This document shows positions 22,885 through 28,712 of a stretch of DNA of 64,000 bases, piece after piece. Numbering within the stretch: position 1 is the first letter of the stretch; each line of letters opens with the position of its first letter. Source of the stretch: a virus; IMG/VR virus record IMGVR_UViG_3300045999_011735, positions 50,997-114,996 of that record; one strand, written 5' to 3'. The notes under the pieces were generated by a model. It searched no databases. It was not told where the DNA came from and saw only the letters and a list, made by a program, of their open reading frames with translations. A program made the translations under genes and the position numbers.

Positions 22885-23535
22885 TTACAGGTTGAATGCT
22901 TCAATTGTTTCTTTAAATGGATTACCTTCTATTTGCTTAACTAAATCGAGCATATCTTGAGCTAGTTGTCTTACTTCAACTTGAGCATGCTCGCTATTTC
23001 TTAATTGTTGGAAATGATAAAACGAACGCCAGTTAAACATTACATCCATTGTAATTTGACTATTGAATGTTTTAAAGAAGCGAGCTGATTCCTTAGCACG
23101 TTTACGGCCTAATACTGGTGTTAGATCTTCTAAACACTTGTGGTATAATTGATTGCCATACCTAGTATATTCATCTAATATATCAGCCCAATTTTTTCTT
23201 TGTAGATGTTCCATACTGCAAGGAATATCAGGCCAATCATTAGGAATATAGTATTTATCTTCTTTCAATTCCTTATAACGAGCGCTCTCACCATTAACTG
23301 AAACACCAATACGATGTTTAATTAAATGGATATGAGTTGCTTGATCCACTGTTACTAGAAAATGTAATGATGATTTTTCAAATGGTGTATGATGTCCTTC
23401 ACTTGCTAACATTTTAAGTAGCTTACCTACCCTAGCTTTCTTCTCATCAGTAATATCTCTAGATGTTGATGTCCAAGCTGATTGGGCATGTATTAGATCT
23501 GAACCGTAATGTCCTAATAATTCTACTTTATTCAT
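22885..23535 (-). CDS. thyX: Flavin-dependent thymidylate synthase ThyX
   Basis: This 216-residue protein converts dUMP to dTMP using methylene-tetrahydrofolate, NADPH and FAD. The signature is KHRIGVSVNGESARY at 73-87, a variant of the ThyX motif with Lys for the first Arg and one extra residue. The later NSQITMDVMFNWRSFYHFQQ contains the C-terminal substrate-binding part. Length matches the family (210-250). It overlaps the next phosphoesterase gene by eight bases. Together with the dCTP deaminase-like gene at the right edge it indicates phage control of dTTP supply. Confidence 0.9.
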   Translation of the reverse strand: MNKVELLGHYGSDLIHAQSAWTSTSRDITDEKKARVGKLLKMLASEGHHTPFEKSSLHFLVTVDQATHIHLIKHRIGVSVNGESARYKELKEDKYYIPNDWPDIPCSMEHLQRKNWADILDEYTRYGNQLYHKCLEDLTPVLGRKRAKESARFFKTFNSQITMDVMFNWRSFYHFQQLRNSEHAQVEVRQLAQDMLDLVKQIEGNPFKETIEAFNL

Positions 23536-24184
23536 CTATAACAAATTTTTCATGGTGATCAGAAGGTAATATACTTGCTTTAATTGGTCTAGTTTCAAGT
23601 AATGATATTACTTCTTTTAATTCATATGGTTTTAAATTATTTCCATCTATTCCAACATCCATTGCTCTACCAGGCATTAATTTTTTGTTACCTCGTAAGT
23701 GAACATGTCCAAATAAATGGAAACGACCTTTATTCATATCATGCCAACTACAAATGGGATAATGTGATAACACAAAATCATATTCTAAATCATCACTGTT
23801 ATCATCAATTACTCTTAATACTTTATATTGTTCTACATCTACAAACAATGATCTAATATCATCTTTATTTCGTTCAATATGATGATCATGATTACCTAAA
23901 ATTAGGTAAATGTTTTGACATGTTAATCTATGTTTAAATTCACTAATAGATTCAAACCCACCAAATGACCAATCACCCAAATGAATTAATATATCGTCTT
24001 GTCCTACTGTATTGTTAATGTTGTTAATAATAGTATCATTCATCTTAGCTAATGTAGAAAAGTCCCTAGTGTGACCATCAGCATGAGTCCAACTTGTAAC
24101 TCCACGACAGATATTCTTATGATTATAGTGAGTATCTGATGTGAAGAATAATTTTTGGTGAGGTTTTAAATTAATAATCCACAT
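23528..24184 (-). CDS. Calcineurin-like metallophosphoesterase
   Basis: This is a 218-residue protein with FTSDTHYNHKN (residue 15), HLGDWSFGG (69), LGNHDHH (95), VLSHYPICSWH (138) and HLFGHVHLRG (155), the complete two-metal phosphoesterase set. It resembles small phosphodiesterase-type enzymes found in many phages. Substrate unknown. It differs from the PPP-type enzyme at 21862. Confidence 0.85.
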   Translation of the reverse strand: MWIINLKPHQKLFFTSDTHYNHKNICRGVTSWTHADGHTRDFSTLAKMNDTIINNINNTVGQDDILIHLGDWSFGGFESISEFKHRLTCQNIYLILGNHDHHIERNKDDIRSLFVDVEQYKVLRVIDDNSDDLEYDFVLSHYPICSWHDMNKGRFHLFGHVHLRGNKKLMPGRAMDVGIDGNNLKPYELKEVISLLETRPIKASILPSDHHEKFVIDE

Positions 24185-24187
24185 AAG

Positions 24188-24340
24188 TTAAAATATATCA
24201 TTGTGATCTTTTTCATCCCAATTTAACCAGTCTTCACCTTTATAGTCAGGGTGATTTTTATGCATGTTGTCAATTCCTTCCACCCATGCCCAAGATAGAA
24301 ATATCAATCCACCTATAAAGCCAAGTATTAGTCCCACCAT
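24188..24340 (-). CDS. Small membrane protein
   Basis: This is a 50-residue protein with one N-terminal membrane segment (VGLILGFIGGLIFLSWAWVE) and a polar tail rich in Asp, Asn and Trp. Its start lies inside the end of the gene at 24328 (13-base overlap). Confidence 0.6.
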   Translation of the reverse strand: MVGLILGFIGGLIFLSWAWVEGIDNMHKNHPDYKGEDWLNWDEKDHNDIF

Positions 24341-24690
24341 CCTTCAATATGTTTATCAAGTAATTTAAATAATAATTGACGTGCTTTTTTCTGTTTATTA
24401 TAAGCAGTATCTATTTTTTCTTTAGTTAATTCATTTTCATTGATTAATATTTCCATATAAGCTTCATTCTGCACCTTTTCAATCAACCTAACACACAACA
24501 TGATTCTATCTGCATCATAATTAGAATTAACATGGTAACCATACTTACGAGTATGTTCGGCAGTAAATATAAGTTTATGTTTTAATATTTCAAAAATGTG
24601 ATAATAATCCCATTGTTCGTCCTTCCAAATAATAGGCAACCAACGAAATAGATTTTTAGTTCGTCTTATGATTCGCTTTATGCGCCACAT
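24328..24690 (-). CDS. Hypothetical basic protein
   Basis: This is a 120-residue helical basic protein (RIKRIIRRTKNLFRWLPIIW at the N-terminus). No family is recognised. It overlaps the membrane-protein gene upstream by 35 bases. Confidence 0.6.
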   Translation of the reverse strand: MWRIKRIIRRTKNLFRWLPIIWKDEQWDYYHIFEILKHKLIFTAEHTRKYGYHVNSNYDADRIMLCVRLIEKVQNEAYMEILINENELTKEKIDTAYNKQKKARQLLFKLLDKHIEGWWD

Positions 24691-24985
24691 TTTTTAACTT
24701 TCTTTTTAAAAGTAAGCTGTATATTTTTTCTTTGTAATTGGTTACTTTAGTCATAGCTACCCATTTACCAACTACACTTCCAGCTATGTATACTATAATT
24801 ACTGACCAATTACCTTTAAATAAACTATCAATAGCAAAGTAAACTGAACCTAAAGACACTAAATTAATCCAAATTGAATTGATCATTAGTTCTTTTACTT
24901 TGTGTTCATAGGTATACTTTATTTCTAAAGTTTTGAACACGTTAAATAGGACTTGAAAAATAAATACTAATAGATAGATCTTCAT
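24656..24985 (-). CDS. Membrane protein
   Basis: This is a 109-residue protein with hydrophobic segments YLLVFIFQVLFNVFKT, IWINLVSLGSVYFAIDSLF and WSVIIVYIAGSVVG, and a basic tail ending KNVAHKANHKTN. No family is recognised. Confidence 0.65.
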   Translation of the reverse strand: MKIYLLVFIFQVLFNVFKTLEIKYTYEHKVKELMINSIWINLVSLGSVYFAIDSLFKGNWSVIIVYIAGSVVGKWVAMTKVTNYKEKIYSLLLKRKLKNVAHKANHKTN

Positions 24986-25012
24986 ATAGTGAAGATACTA
25001 AAGGTTTTCGGG

Positions 25013-25963
25013 TTATCCAAGAGGATCTGTAAAGAATCTATAGAATGATTTTAATTCACTGTTAGATTCAAGTAATCCAGGCCATACACTAGATTCTTCT
25101 TGATAGAATGTATTAAATGTCCAATCTTTAAACCATTCAGGATGTTTAACATGGATATAACCCATTAATTCTTGTTCTGTACAGGCATAATTATGCTCAG
25201 GTAGATCAAGGATTCTATTTGCTAATTCTGTAAAAGCATCTATATAATTTTTTAAATATGGTGTTTTACCTCCGAACATAGCACCAACAGGGAATTTGTT
25301 TGATCTTACTATGTCATCATAAACATCTTCTCCTATCTTTTCTGAAAGTAATCTATAATCATTGTCCATTGTATCTTGTCTACACATACAGAGTATTTTA
25401 TCCCTAACAAATGTATTAATTTTTTCCATTGTTTGAGGATTAAATGCTTTGTCAAAAACAAAGAATTTATATTCCTGTTCACGATCATGATTAAATCTAG
25501 TTTCAAATCCTTCTTCATCTTTATATTTACATAAAACATAAGGAAGCAAAGAACCAGTAGACAAACCAGCATCTATCCAATAAACATACTTAGTTTCATC
25601 ATATTCTAAATTTAGAAAATGCCATTTTAACCAATATATTGCAATTGGTAAAGTATAAAATGGATGAAACTCGTTATTGTATAGTTCTGGGTTATTTATT
25701 CTATTTCTATAAATTCTATCATGGAATGGGCTTGTTGTTAAATCAAATAACTTAATTGTTAAGTTGGTTAAGTTATGTTTTTCTTTGATAGATAATAAAT
25801 AATCAAATCCTTTATCACCAGCATCTGTATAACAAACAACTTCAGCACCTAAACCACAAATTGATGTGATTGAATAGGCATACCATTCAAATCTATTTAA
25901 TTTACCCCAAAATGGAGGACCAGCATGTGCAGCGAAAAATGTTGTAACTAATTTAGTAGGCAT
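25013..25963 (-). CDS. HtrL/YibB-like glycan protein
   Basis: This is a 316-residue protein with GT-A-like features: VTTFFAAHAGPPFWGK at the start, YWIDAGLSTG in the middle (same position as LWLDAGITN in the protein at 52880), and FPVGAMFGGK followed by CTEQELMGYIHVKHPEWF. This matches the HtrL/YibB family linked to surface-polysaccharide synthesis. An ATG further upstream lies inside a tRNA gene, so I use the start at 25963. Confidence 0.65.
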   Translation of the reverse strand: MPTKLVTTFFAAHAGPPFWGKLNRFEWYAYSITSICGLGAEVVCYTDAGDKGFDYLLSIKEKHNLTNLTIKLFDLTTSPFHDRIYRNRINNPELYNNEFHPFYTLPIAIYWLKWHFLNLEYDETKYVYWIDAGLSTGSLLPYVLCKYKDEEGFETRFNHDREQEYKFFVFDKAFNPQTMEKINTFVRDKILCMCRQDTMDNDYRLLSEKIGEDVYDDIVRSNKFPVGAMFGGKTPYLKNYIDAFTELANRILDLPEHNYACTEQELMGYIHVKHPEWFKDWTFNTFYQEESSVWPGLLESNSELKSFYRFFTDPLG

Positions 25964-25984
25964 TATAACGTTTATAATAAATAT

Positions 25985-26097
25985 TGGTTGCGGAGAGAGG
26001 ACTTGAACCTCCACGCTGCTCAAAGCAGCAGACGCTTGTTTCGCGCCTCATGTCTACCATCGGTAGTCGTACGCCTACTCGCTTTCACCACTCCGCA
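25985..26097 (-). tRNA. Oversized tRNA-like gene, anticodon unresolved
   Basis: The acceptor stem is a perfect seven-bp TGCGGAG/CTCCGCA with discriminator A and an encoded CCA. The T arm is GGAGG-TTCAAGT-CCTCT, and a GCTGC/GCAGC hairpin may be a variable arm. The gene is 113 bases with CCA, at least 20 longer than normal class II tRNAs. The extra part forms CTACC-GAT-GGTAG. No seven-base loop with T33 fits well; the best stem has loop GAAACAA. It may be a degraded, interrupted or specialised tRNA. Confidence 0.55.
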
Positions 26098-26111
26098 CAT
26101 TTAATCATAAG

Positions 26112-26197
26112 TACCTGAGGCCGGAGTCGAACCGGCACGGGCATTTCTGCCCAAGAGATTTTAAGTCTCTCTTGTCTACCTATTTCAACACTCAGGT
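26112..26197 (-). tRNA. tRNA-Leu (anticodon TAA)
   Basis: The acceptor is ACCTGAG/CTCAGGT and the anticodon arm AGAGA-CTTAAAA-TCTCT. The long variable arm is GGGCAGAAATGCCC, and the T arm is GCCGG-TTCGACT-CCGGC. CCA is not encoded. Confidence 0.92.
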
Positions 26198-26239
26198 ATA
26201 AGTTAAAGGTAAGAACTTTAACTTTGGTTTCCACTTTTG

Positions 26240-26311
26240 TAGTCCCGACAAGAATCGAACTTGTATTCTCTGCTTAGAAGGCAGATGTTCTATCCGTTGA
26301 ACTACAGGACC
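26240..26311 (-). tRNA. tRNA-Arg (anticodon TCT)
   Basis: The anticodon arm is TCTGC-CTTCTAA-GCAGA and the T arm ACAAG-TTCGATT-CTTGT. The acceptor GGTCCTG/CGGGACT has two G-U pairs. The tRNA reads AGA, a frequent codon in AT-rich genomes. Confidence 0.9.
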
Positions 26312-26331
26312 TTATTTCCGAAGCTCCATAG

Positions 26332-26405
26332 TTGACCCTACAGGAATTGAACCTGTGACCTACTGATTATGAGTCAGTTGCTCTAACCAATTGAGCTAAG
26401 GGTCA
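26332..26405 (-). tRNA. tRNA with CAT anticodon (Met, or Ile after lysidine modification)
   Basis: The acceptor is TGACCCT/AGGGTCA, the D arm GCTC-AATTGGTTA-GAGC, the anticodon arm ACTGA-CTCATAA-TCAGT and the T arm ACAGG-TTCAATT-CCTGT. The T1-A72 pair argues against initiator tRNA. Met and Ile2 cannot be separated by reading. Confidence 0.9.
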
Positions 26406-26410
26406 ATTTG

Positions 26411-26481
26411 ATGTTCCTCTAGGATTCGAACCTAGACTAAGTGGACCAAAACCACTTGTGCTACCGTTACACCAAAGAACA
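26411..26481 (-). tRNA. tRNA-Gln (anticodon TTG)
   Basis: The anticodon arm is AGTGG-TTTTGGT-CCACT and the T arm CTAGG-TTCGAAT-CCTAG. The acceptor is TGTTCTT/AGGAACA. Confidence 0.9.
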
Positions 26482-26484
26482 TTT

Positions 26485-26561
26485 TGAGGAAAGCAGTAGA
26501 TGGGTGCGTGGACAACTGCTTTTATGATTAGCTTTACTAACCTAAGTCCTAATCAACCTCA
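26485..26561. ncRNA. Three-way-junction RNA-like element in the tRNA cluster
   Basis: Between tRNA-Gln and tRNA-Glu, 77 bases fold on paper into a closed three-way junction. The closing stem is TGAGG/CCTCA (26485-26489 with 26557-26561). The second stem is AAAGCAGT/ACTGCTTT (26490-26497 with 26515-26522, 17-base loop). The third is GATTAG/CTAATC (26526-26531 with 26549-26554, 17-base loop). It has tRNA-like length and spacing but no T-arm motif, so it is not a tRNA. Strand is uncertain; the flanking tRNAs are on minus. Confidence 0.45.
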
Positions 26562-26596
26562 GTGGCGTCAATGCTTGTTTTAGCACCGTCTTCAGG

Positions 26597-26668
26597 TACT
26601 CTGTAGGGGATTCGAACCCCTATTACCTCCGTGAAAGGGAGGTGAACTAACCCTTATTCGAACAGAGC
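26597..26668 (-). tRNA. tRNA-Glu (anticodon TTC)
   Basis: The anticodon loop is CTTTCAC, the T arm AGGGG-TTCGAAT-CCCCT, and the acceptor GCTCTGT/ACAGAGT. Confidence 0.9.
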
Positions 26669-26673
26669 ATCTG

Positions 26674-26747
26674 TCGGGGAAGCAGGATTCGAACCTACGA
26701 CCTCTTGGTCCCAAACCAAGCATACTACCGGACTGTACTATTCCCCG
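26674..26747 (-). tRNA. tRNA-Pro (anticodon TGG)
   Basis: The anticodon arm is CTTGG-TTTGGGA-CCAAG, the acceptor CGGGGAA/TTCCCCG and the T arm GTAGG-TTCGAAT-CCTGC. It is the first gene of the leftward tRNA cluster. Confidence 0.92.
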
Positions 26748-26757
26748 ATTCATGAAT

Positions 26758-26786
26758 TAAAGATACAAATTTTATTTTAGGTTTCA
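26758..26786 (-). promoter_or_regulatory. Early-type promoter of the tRNA cluster
   Basis: The minus strand reads TTTTGAAACC, 14 bases, then TATCTTTA, 11 bases before the tRNA-Pro gene. It overlaps the end of the terminator of the lipoprotein gene. Confidence 0.65.
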
Positions 26787-26817
26787 AAAAAAAAGCCTTG
26801 ACTTTTCAGCCAAGGCT
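26786..26817 (-). terminator. Hairpin terminator after the lipoprotein gene
   Basis: The minus strand forms AGCCTTG/CAAGGCT with a ten-base loop, followed by a run of nine T. This is the clearest intrinsic terminator in the window. Confidence 0.9.
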
Positions 26818-26839
26818 CTTTAGTGCTTTGATCTGTAGA

Positions 26840-27013
26840 TTATTTTACTCCAACAGCAGGTGTAGAAGCAGTAGTATCAACAGCTACAGCTGTAGTATCT
26901 ACGGTTACAGAATCAACTTTGGTTGAATCAACAGTTGTAGCAGTTCCTTCACTTGAATTGTTACAAGCAGCGAACATAATAACAGCTGCGATTGCAATCA
27001 TTGTTTTTTTCAT
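26840..27013 (-). CDS. Short Thr/Val/Asp-rich lipoprotein
   Basis: This is a 57-residue protein. Its signal peptide MKKTMIAIAAVIMF is followed by a lipobox-like FAAC (Cys17). The mature part is made of VDTT/VDST-type repeats (VDSTKVDSVTVDTTAVAVDT), a composition typical of small Bacteroidota surface lipoproteins. It has its own promoter and strong terminator, so it is a one-gene unit. It may act in the host envelope, for example against superinfection. Confidence 0.75.
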   Translation of the reverse strand: MKKTMIAIAAVIMFAACNNSSEGTATTVDSTKVDSVTVDTTAVAVDTTASTPAVGVK

Positions 27014-27048
27014 CTTTTTTCGTTTTTGTTAAAAAATTTAAGCGACCA

Positions 27049-27078
27049 TAAATATATGGTTACTTATTTGGGTTTCCA
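27049..27078 (-). promoter_or_regulatory. Early-type promoter of the lipoprotein gene
   Basis: The minus strand reads TTTGGAAACC, 14 bases, then TATATTTA. This is the best match to the family consensus, with a full TTTG. Confidence 0.7.
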
Positions 27079-27090
27079 AATTTAATTTAG

Positions 27091-27474
27091 TGGAGGAGAC
27101 GGGAATCGAACCCGTGTATCCATAAGGAACAATAACACCAGCGTATCACATGCTTAGATCTGCAAGCTGATCAGTAATTGGGGACGCTAGTTTTGGTTAG
27201 CGTGCCTACCACCACCTAATTTTATGAAACTAGGAAAACTAGAGCTATAATACTGAGACTATAGCGGGGTTGCTGTTCTGTTGCAAGGCTATCAGCTGCC
27301 CCTTGCGGATTAGGCTGCTACAGCGTAATCGGCACCTACGAACGCCATTAAGTCGTCGAAGGTCATTGTTGACATTTCGTCATTTATTGGTTGAAAATTT
27401 GTTTAAAGACGACATATCCAAACGTCTGCATGTAGTGGTACCTTCACATTACGGAGCAATACCTGGACTCCCCC
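27091..27474 (-). ncRNA. ssrA: Transfer-messenger RNA (tmRNA) with a long tag
   Basis: The 5' GGGGGAG pairs with CTCCTCC before the encoded final A, and the 3' end carries a T arm CGGG-TTCGATT-CCCG and CCA. The tag frame ends at the TAA at 27310-27312 and closes with FVGADYAVAA, the AVAA-type degradation signal. Reading back, the open frame passes through FDDLMA and MSTMT to about 27384 (aat, or a nearby resume codon). That gives a tag of about 20-24 residues, versus about 10 in many bacteria. Total length about 384 bases in one piece. It rescues stalled ribosomes and tags products for proteolysis. Confidence 0.85.
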
Positions 27475-27502
27475 ATATTTTAAAGAACTAATAATAAATA
27501 TA

Positions 27503-27895
27503 CTAAAGATTCTTTATGGTTCCAATTAAATTATCTACTGCTTCTTTCTTTCGTTTACGAGTAGTTTTTTTAGGAAGACCATTTATAATTTTTTCTTTTG
27601 CCTTAACTAATTCGGCACATAACTCATATTCTTCAAGTTCAATAAGAAGATCTAAATTTTTTTCTAGATTTTCTAAAAAATTAGTTTCTTCAACATTCAA
27701 ACAAACTATTTCCTTCGACTTAGGAATTATAATTTCAGCAAATACTGTTTTTGATTTTCCAAATTTAATACAGTGTATAATAGCTTCAACTATTTTTACA
27801 GCAAATTCATATCTATAATCTTCAAATACTGTTTTAGGAGCATTTGTTCTTATAGATAAAGGTTCAAAAATGGTAATATTTGCTTTAGTTGCCAT
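27503..27895 (-). CDS. Hypothetical protein with UVR-like helix
   Basis: This is a 130-residue protein of beta-rich N-terminal half, followed by LDLLIELEEYELCAELVKAK, a helical pair reminiscent of UVR motifs, and a very basic tail (KKTTRKRKKEA). The protein at 29684 has the same plan (LEQYEMCADIQKLIESL), so the two are probably paralogues. Function unknown; the basic tail suggests nucleic-acid or ribosome contact. Confidence 0.65.
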   Translation of the reverse strand: MATKANITIFEPLSIRTNAPKTVFEDYRYEFAVKIVEAIIHCIKFGKSKTVFAEIIIPKSKEIVCLNVEETNFLENLEKNLDLLIELEEYELCAELVKAKEKIINGLPKKTTRKRKKEAVDNLIGTIKNL

Positions 27896-28061
27896 TATTT
27901 TCTTCTGTTGTTTTTACTTCTGGCATAGGGATAGGAGGTGGTGGATGTAACATTGCTTCATATCCTATTATGCAGTTTTCACAACATACAGTACCATTTG
28001 AGGCTGTTCGTCTTTGACAACCACAAGATAATTGGCTACCACAATTTGGGCATACTCTCAT
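27885..28061 (-). CDS. Small zinc-ribbon-like protein
   Basis: This is a 58-residue protein with CPNCGSQLSCGCQ and CCENC, giving Cys pairs suitable for one or two zinc sites, and a Pro-rich linker (HPPPPIPMPEV). It overlaps the start of the gene at 27503 by 11 bases and has an ATATTTATA box 16 bases before its ATG. Confidence 0.65.
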   Translation of the reverse strand: MRVCPNCGSQLSCGCQRRTASNGTVCCENCIIGYEAMLHPPPPIPMPEVKTTEENNGN

Positions 28062-28076
28062 ACTGTTTTATTTGAA

Positions 28077-28085
28077 TATAAATAT
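28077..28085 (-). promoter_or_regulatory. Second-class promoter box ATATTTATA
   Basis: The box is identical on the minus strand to those at 4039, 40910, 43900 and elsewhere. It lies between the end of the bS21 gene and the zinc-ribbon gene it would drive. Confidence 0.45.
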
Positions 28086-28088
28086 TGA

Positions 28089-28283
28089 TTAATCTTCAAT
28101 ACTATTGCGTAATTGTTGTTTGTATATTGCCTTTAATTTTTTACCTCGTTTTTCAACAGAAGGTTTAGTATACTCTTGTCTACTACGTAATTCTTTTACA
28201 ATACCAAGTTTATTGTGCTTGTTTTTATATTGTTTTAATGCTTGATCTATTGACTTAAAATCTTTAGTATTTACTATAATCAT
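28089..28283 (-). CDS. rpsU: Ribosomal protein bS21 homologue
   Basis: This is a 64-residue basic protein with the bS21 layout: SIDQALKQYKNKHNKLGIVK, then ELRSRQEYTKPSVEKRGKKL, and a helical end. The ELRSRQxxTKPSVxxR core is close to Bacteroidota bS21. In the 30S subunit bS21 sits at the mRNA exit near the 3' end of 16S rRNA; in Bacteroidota it helps to hide the anti-Shine-Dalgarno sequence. A phage copy may replace host bS21 and bias ribosomes toward phage messages. It overlaps the next gene by four bases. Confidence 0.85.
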   Translation of the reverse strand: MIIVNTKDFKSIDQALKQYKNKHNKLGIVKELRSRQEYTKPSVEKRGKKLKAIYKQQLRNSIED

Positions 28284-28465
28284 AGTCCTTTTTGTTTTTT
28301 CTTTAATTTAACCCAAGCAAGTTGTTCTGCTAATGAAGCACCTCGTTGATTTAAATCACTCCATTCTTCTTCACCTAATGGAGTGCGTTTTTTTCTTTTT
28401 TTTAGACTTTTATCTGCTTTTCTACTAAATTTGTCTTGTGCTTCGTCTTTAGTTTGAATAGGCAT
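28280..28465 (-). CDS. Small basic hypothetical protein
   Basis: This is a 61-residue very basic protein (FSRKADKSLKKRKKRTPLGE, then LAWVKLKKKQKGL). Translation is coupled to the bS21 gene by a four-base overlap, so it may also act at the ribosome or on RNA. No family is recognised. Confidence 0.65.
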   Translation of the reverse strand: MPIQTKDEAQDKFSRKADKSLKKRKKRTPLGEEEWSDLNQRGASLAEQLAWVKLKKKQKGL

Positions 28466-28470
28466 ATTAG

Positions 28471-28680
28471 TTAGTTTATTACATCTACAATTGGTGAAGT
28501 AATAGCTGCCTTAATTTCAAAGTTACGTTCGCTTCTTTCAACTAAATACTTAGTCATTTTAGCTTCAGCTTCAGTAACTGATACAGCATCAATAAGGTAA
28601 TCTACTTTTTGTCTTTTAATTTTACCTTTTTCATCTTCAAGTTGAAATTCAACTTTAACTGTGTAATACTTGTTTTCCAT
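28471..28680 (-). CDS. DUF4494-like protein
   Basis: This is a 69-residue protein with YYTVKVEFQLEDEKGKIKRQ and YLIDAVSVTEAEAKMTKYL, the arrangement of the Bacteroidota-specific DUF4494 family (usually about 150 residues), here in a short version. An open frame continues upstream, but the ATG at 28680 has a fitting leader. Function unknown; useful as a host marker. Confidence 0.75.
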   Translation of the reverse strand: MENKYYTVKVEFQLEDEKGKIKRQKVDYLIDAVSVTEAEAKMTKYLVERSERNFEIKAAITSPIVDVIN

Positions 28681-28703
28681 AATCTTGATTTTGTTTTTGT
28701 GTT

Positions 28704-28712
28704 TATAAATAT
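28704..28712 (-). promoter_or_regulatory. Second-class promoter box ATATTTATA
   Basis: The box lies 24 bases before the DUF4494-like start on the minus strand, just at the end of the HNH-like gene. Confidence 0.4.

Noticed and set aside
25964-26023. N-terminal extension of the HtrL-like protein
   Set aside because: The extended frame would start inside a tRNA-like gene; an ATG at 25963 precedes the conserved part.
26485-26561. Hammerhead ribozyme or extra tRNA in the tRNA cluster
   Set aside because: No CUGANGA/GAAA core and no T-arm GTTCGANNC were found on either strand; kept only as an unassigned structured element.
27270-27491. A 73-residue plus-strand frame over the tmRNA
   Set aside because: The region is a tmRNA on the minus strand with paired ends and a tag; the frame is accidental.
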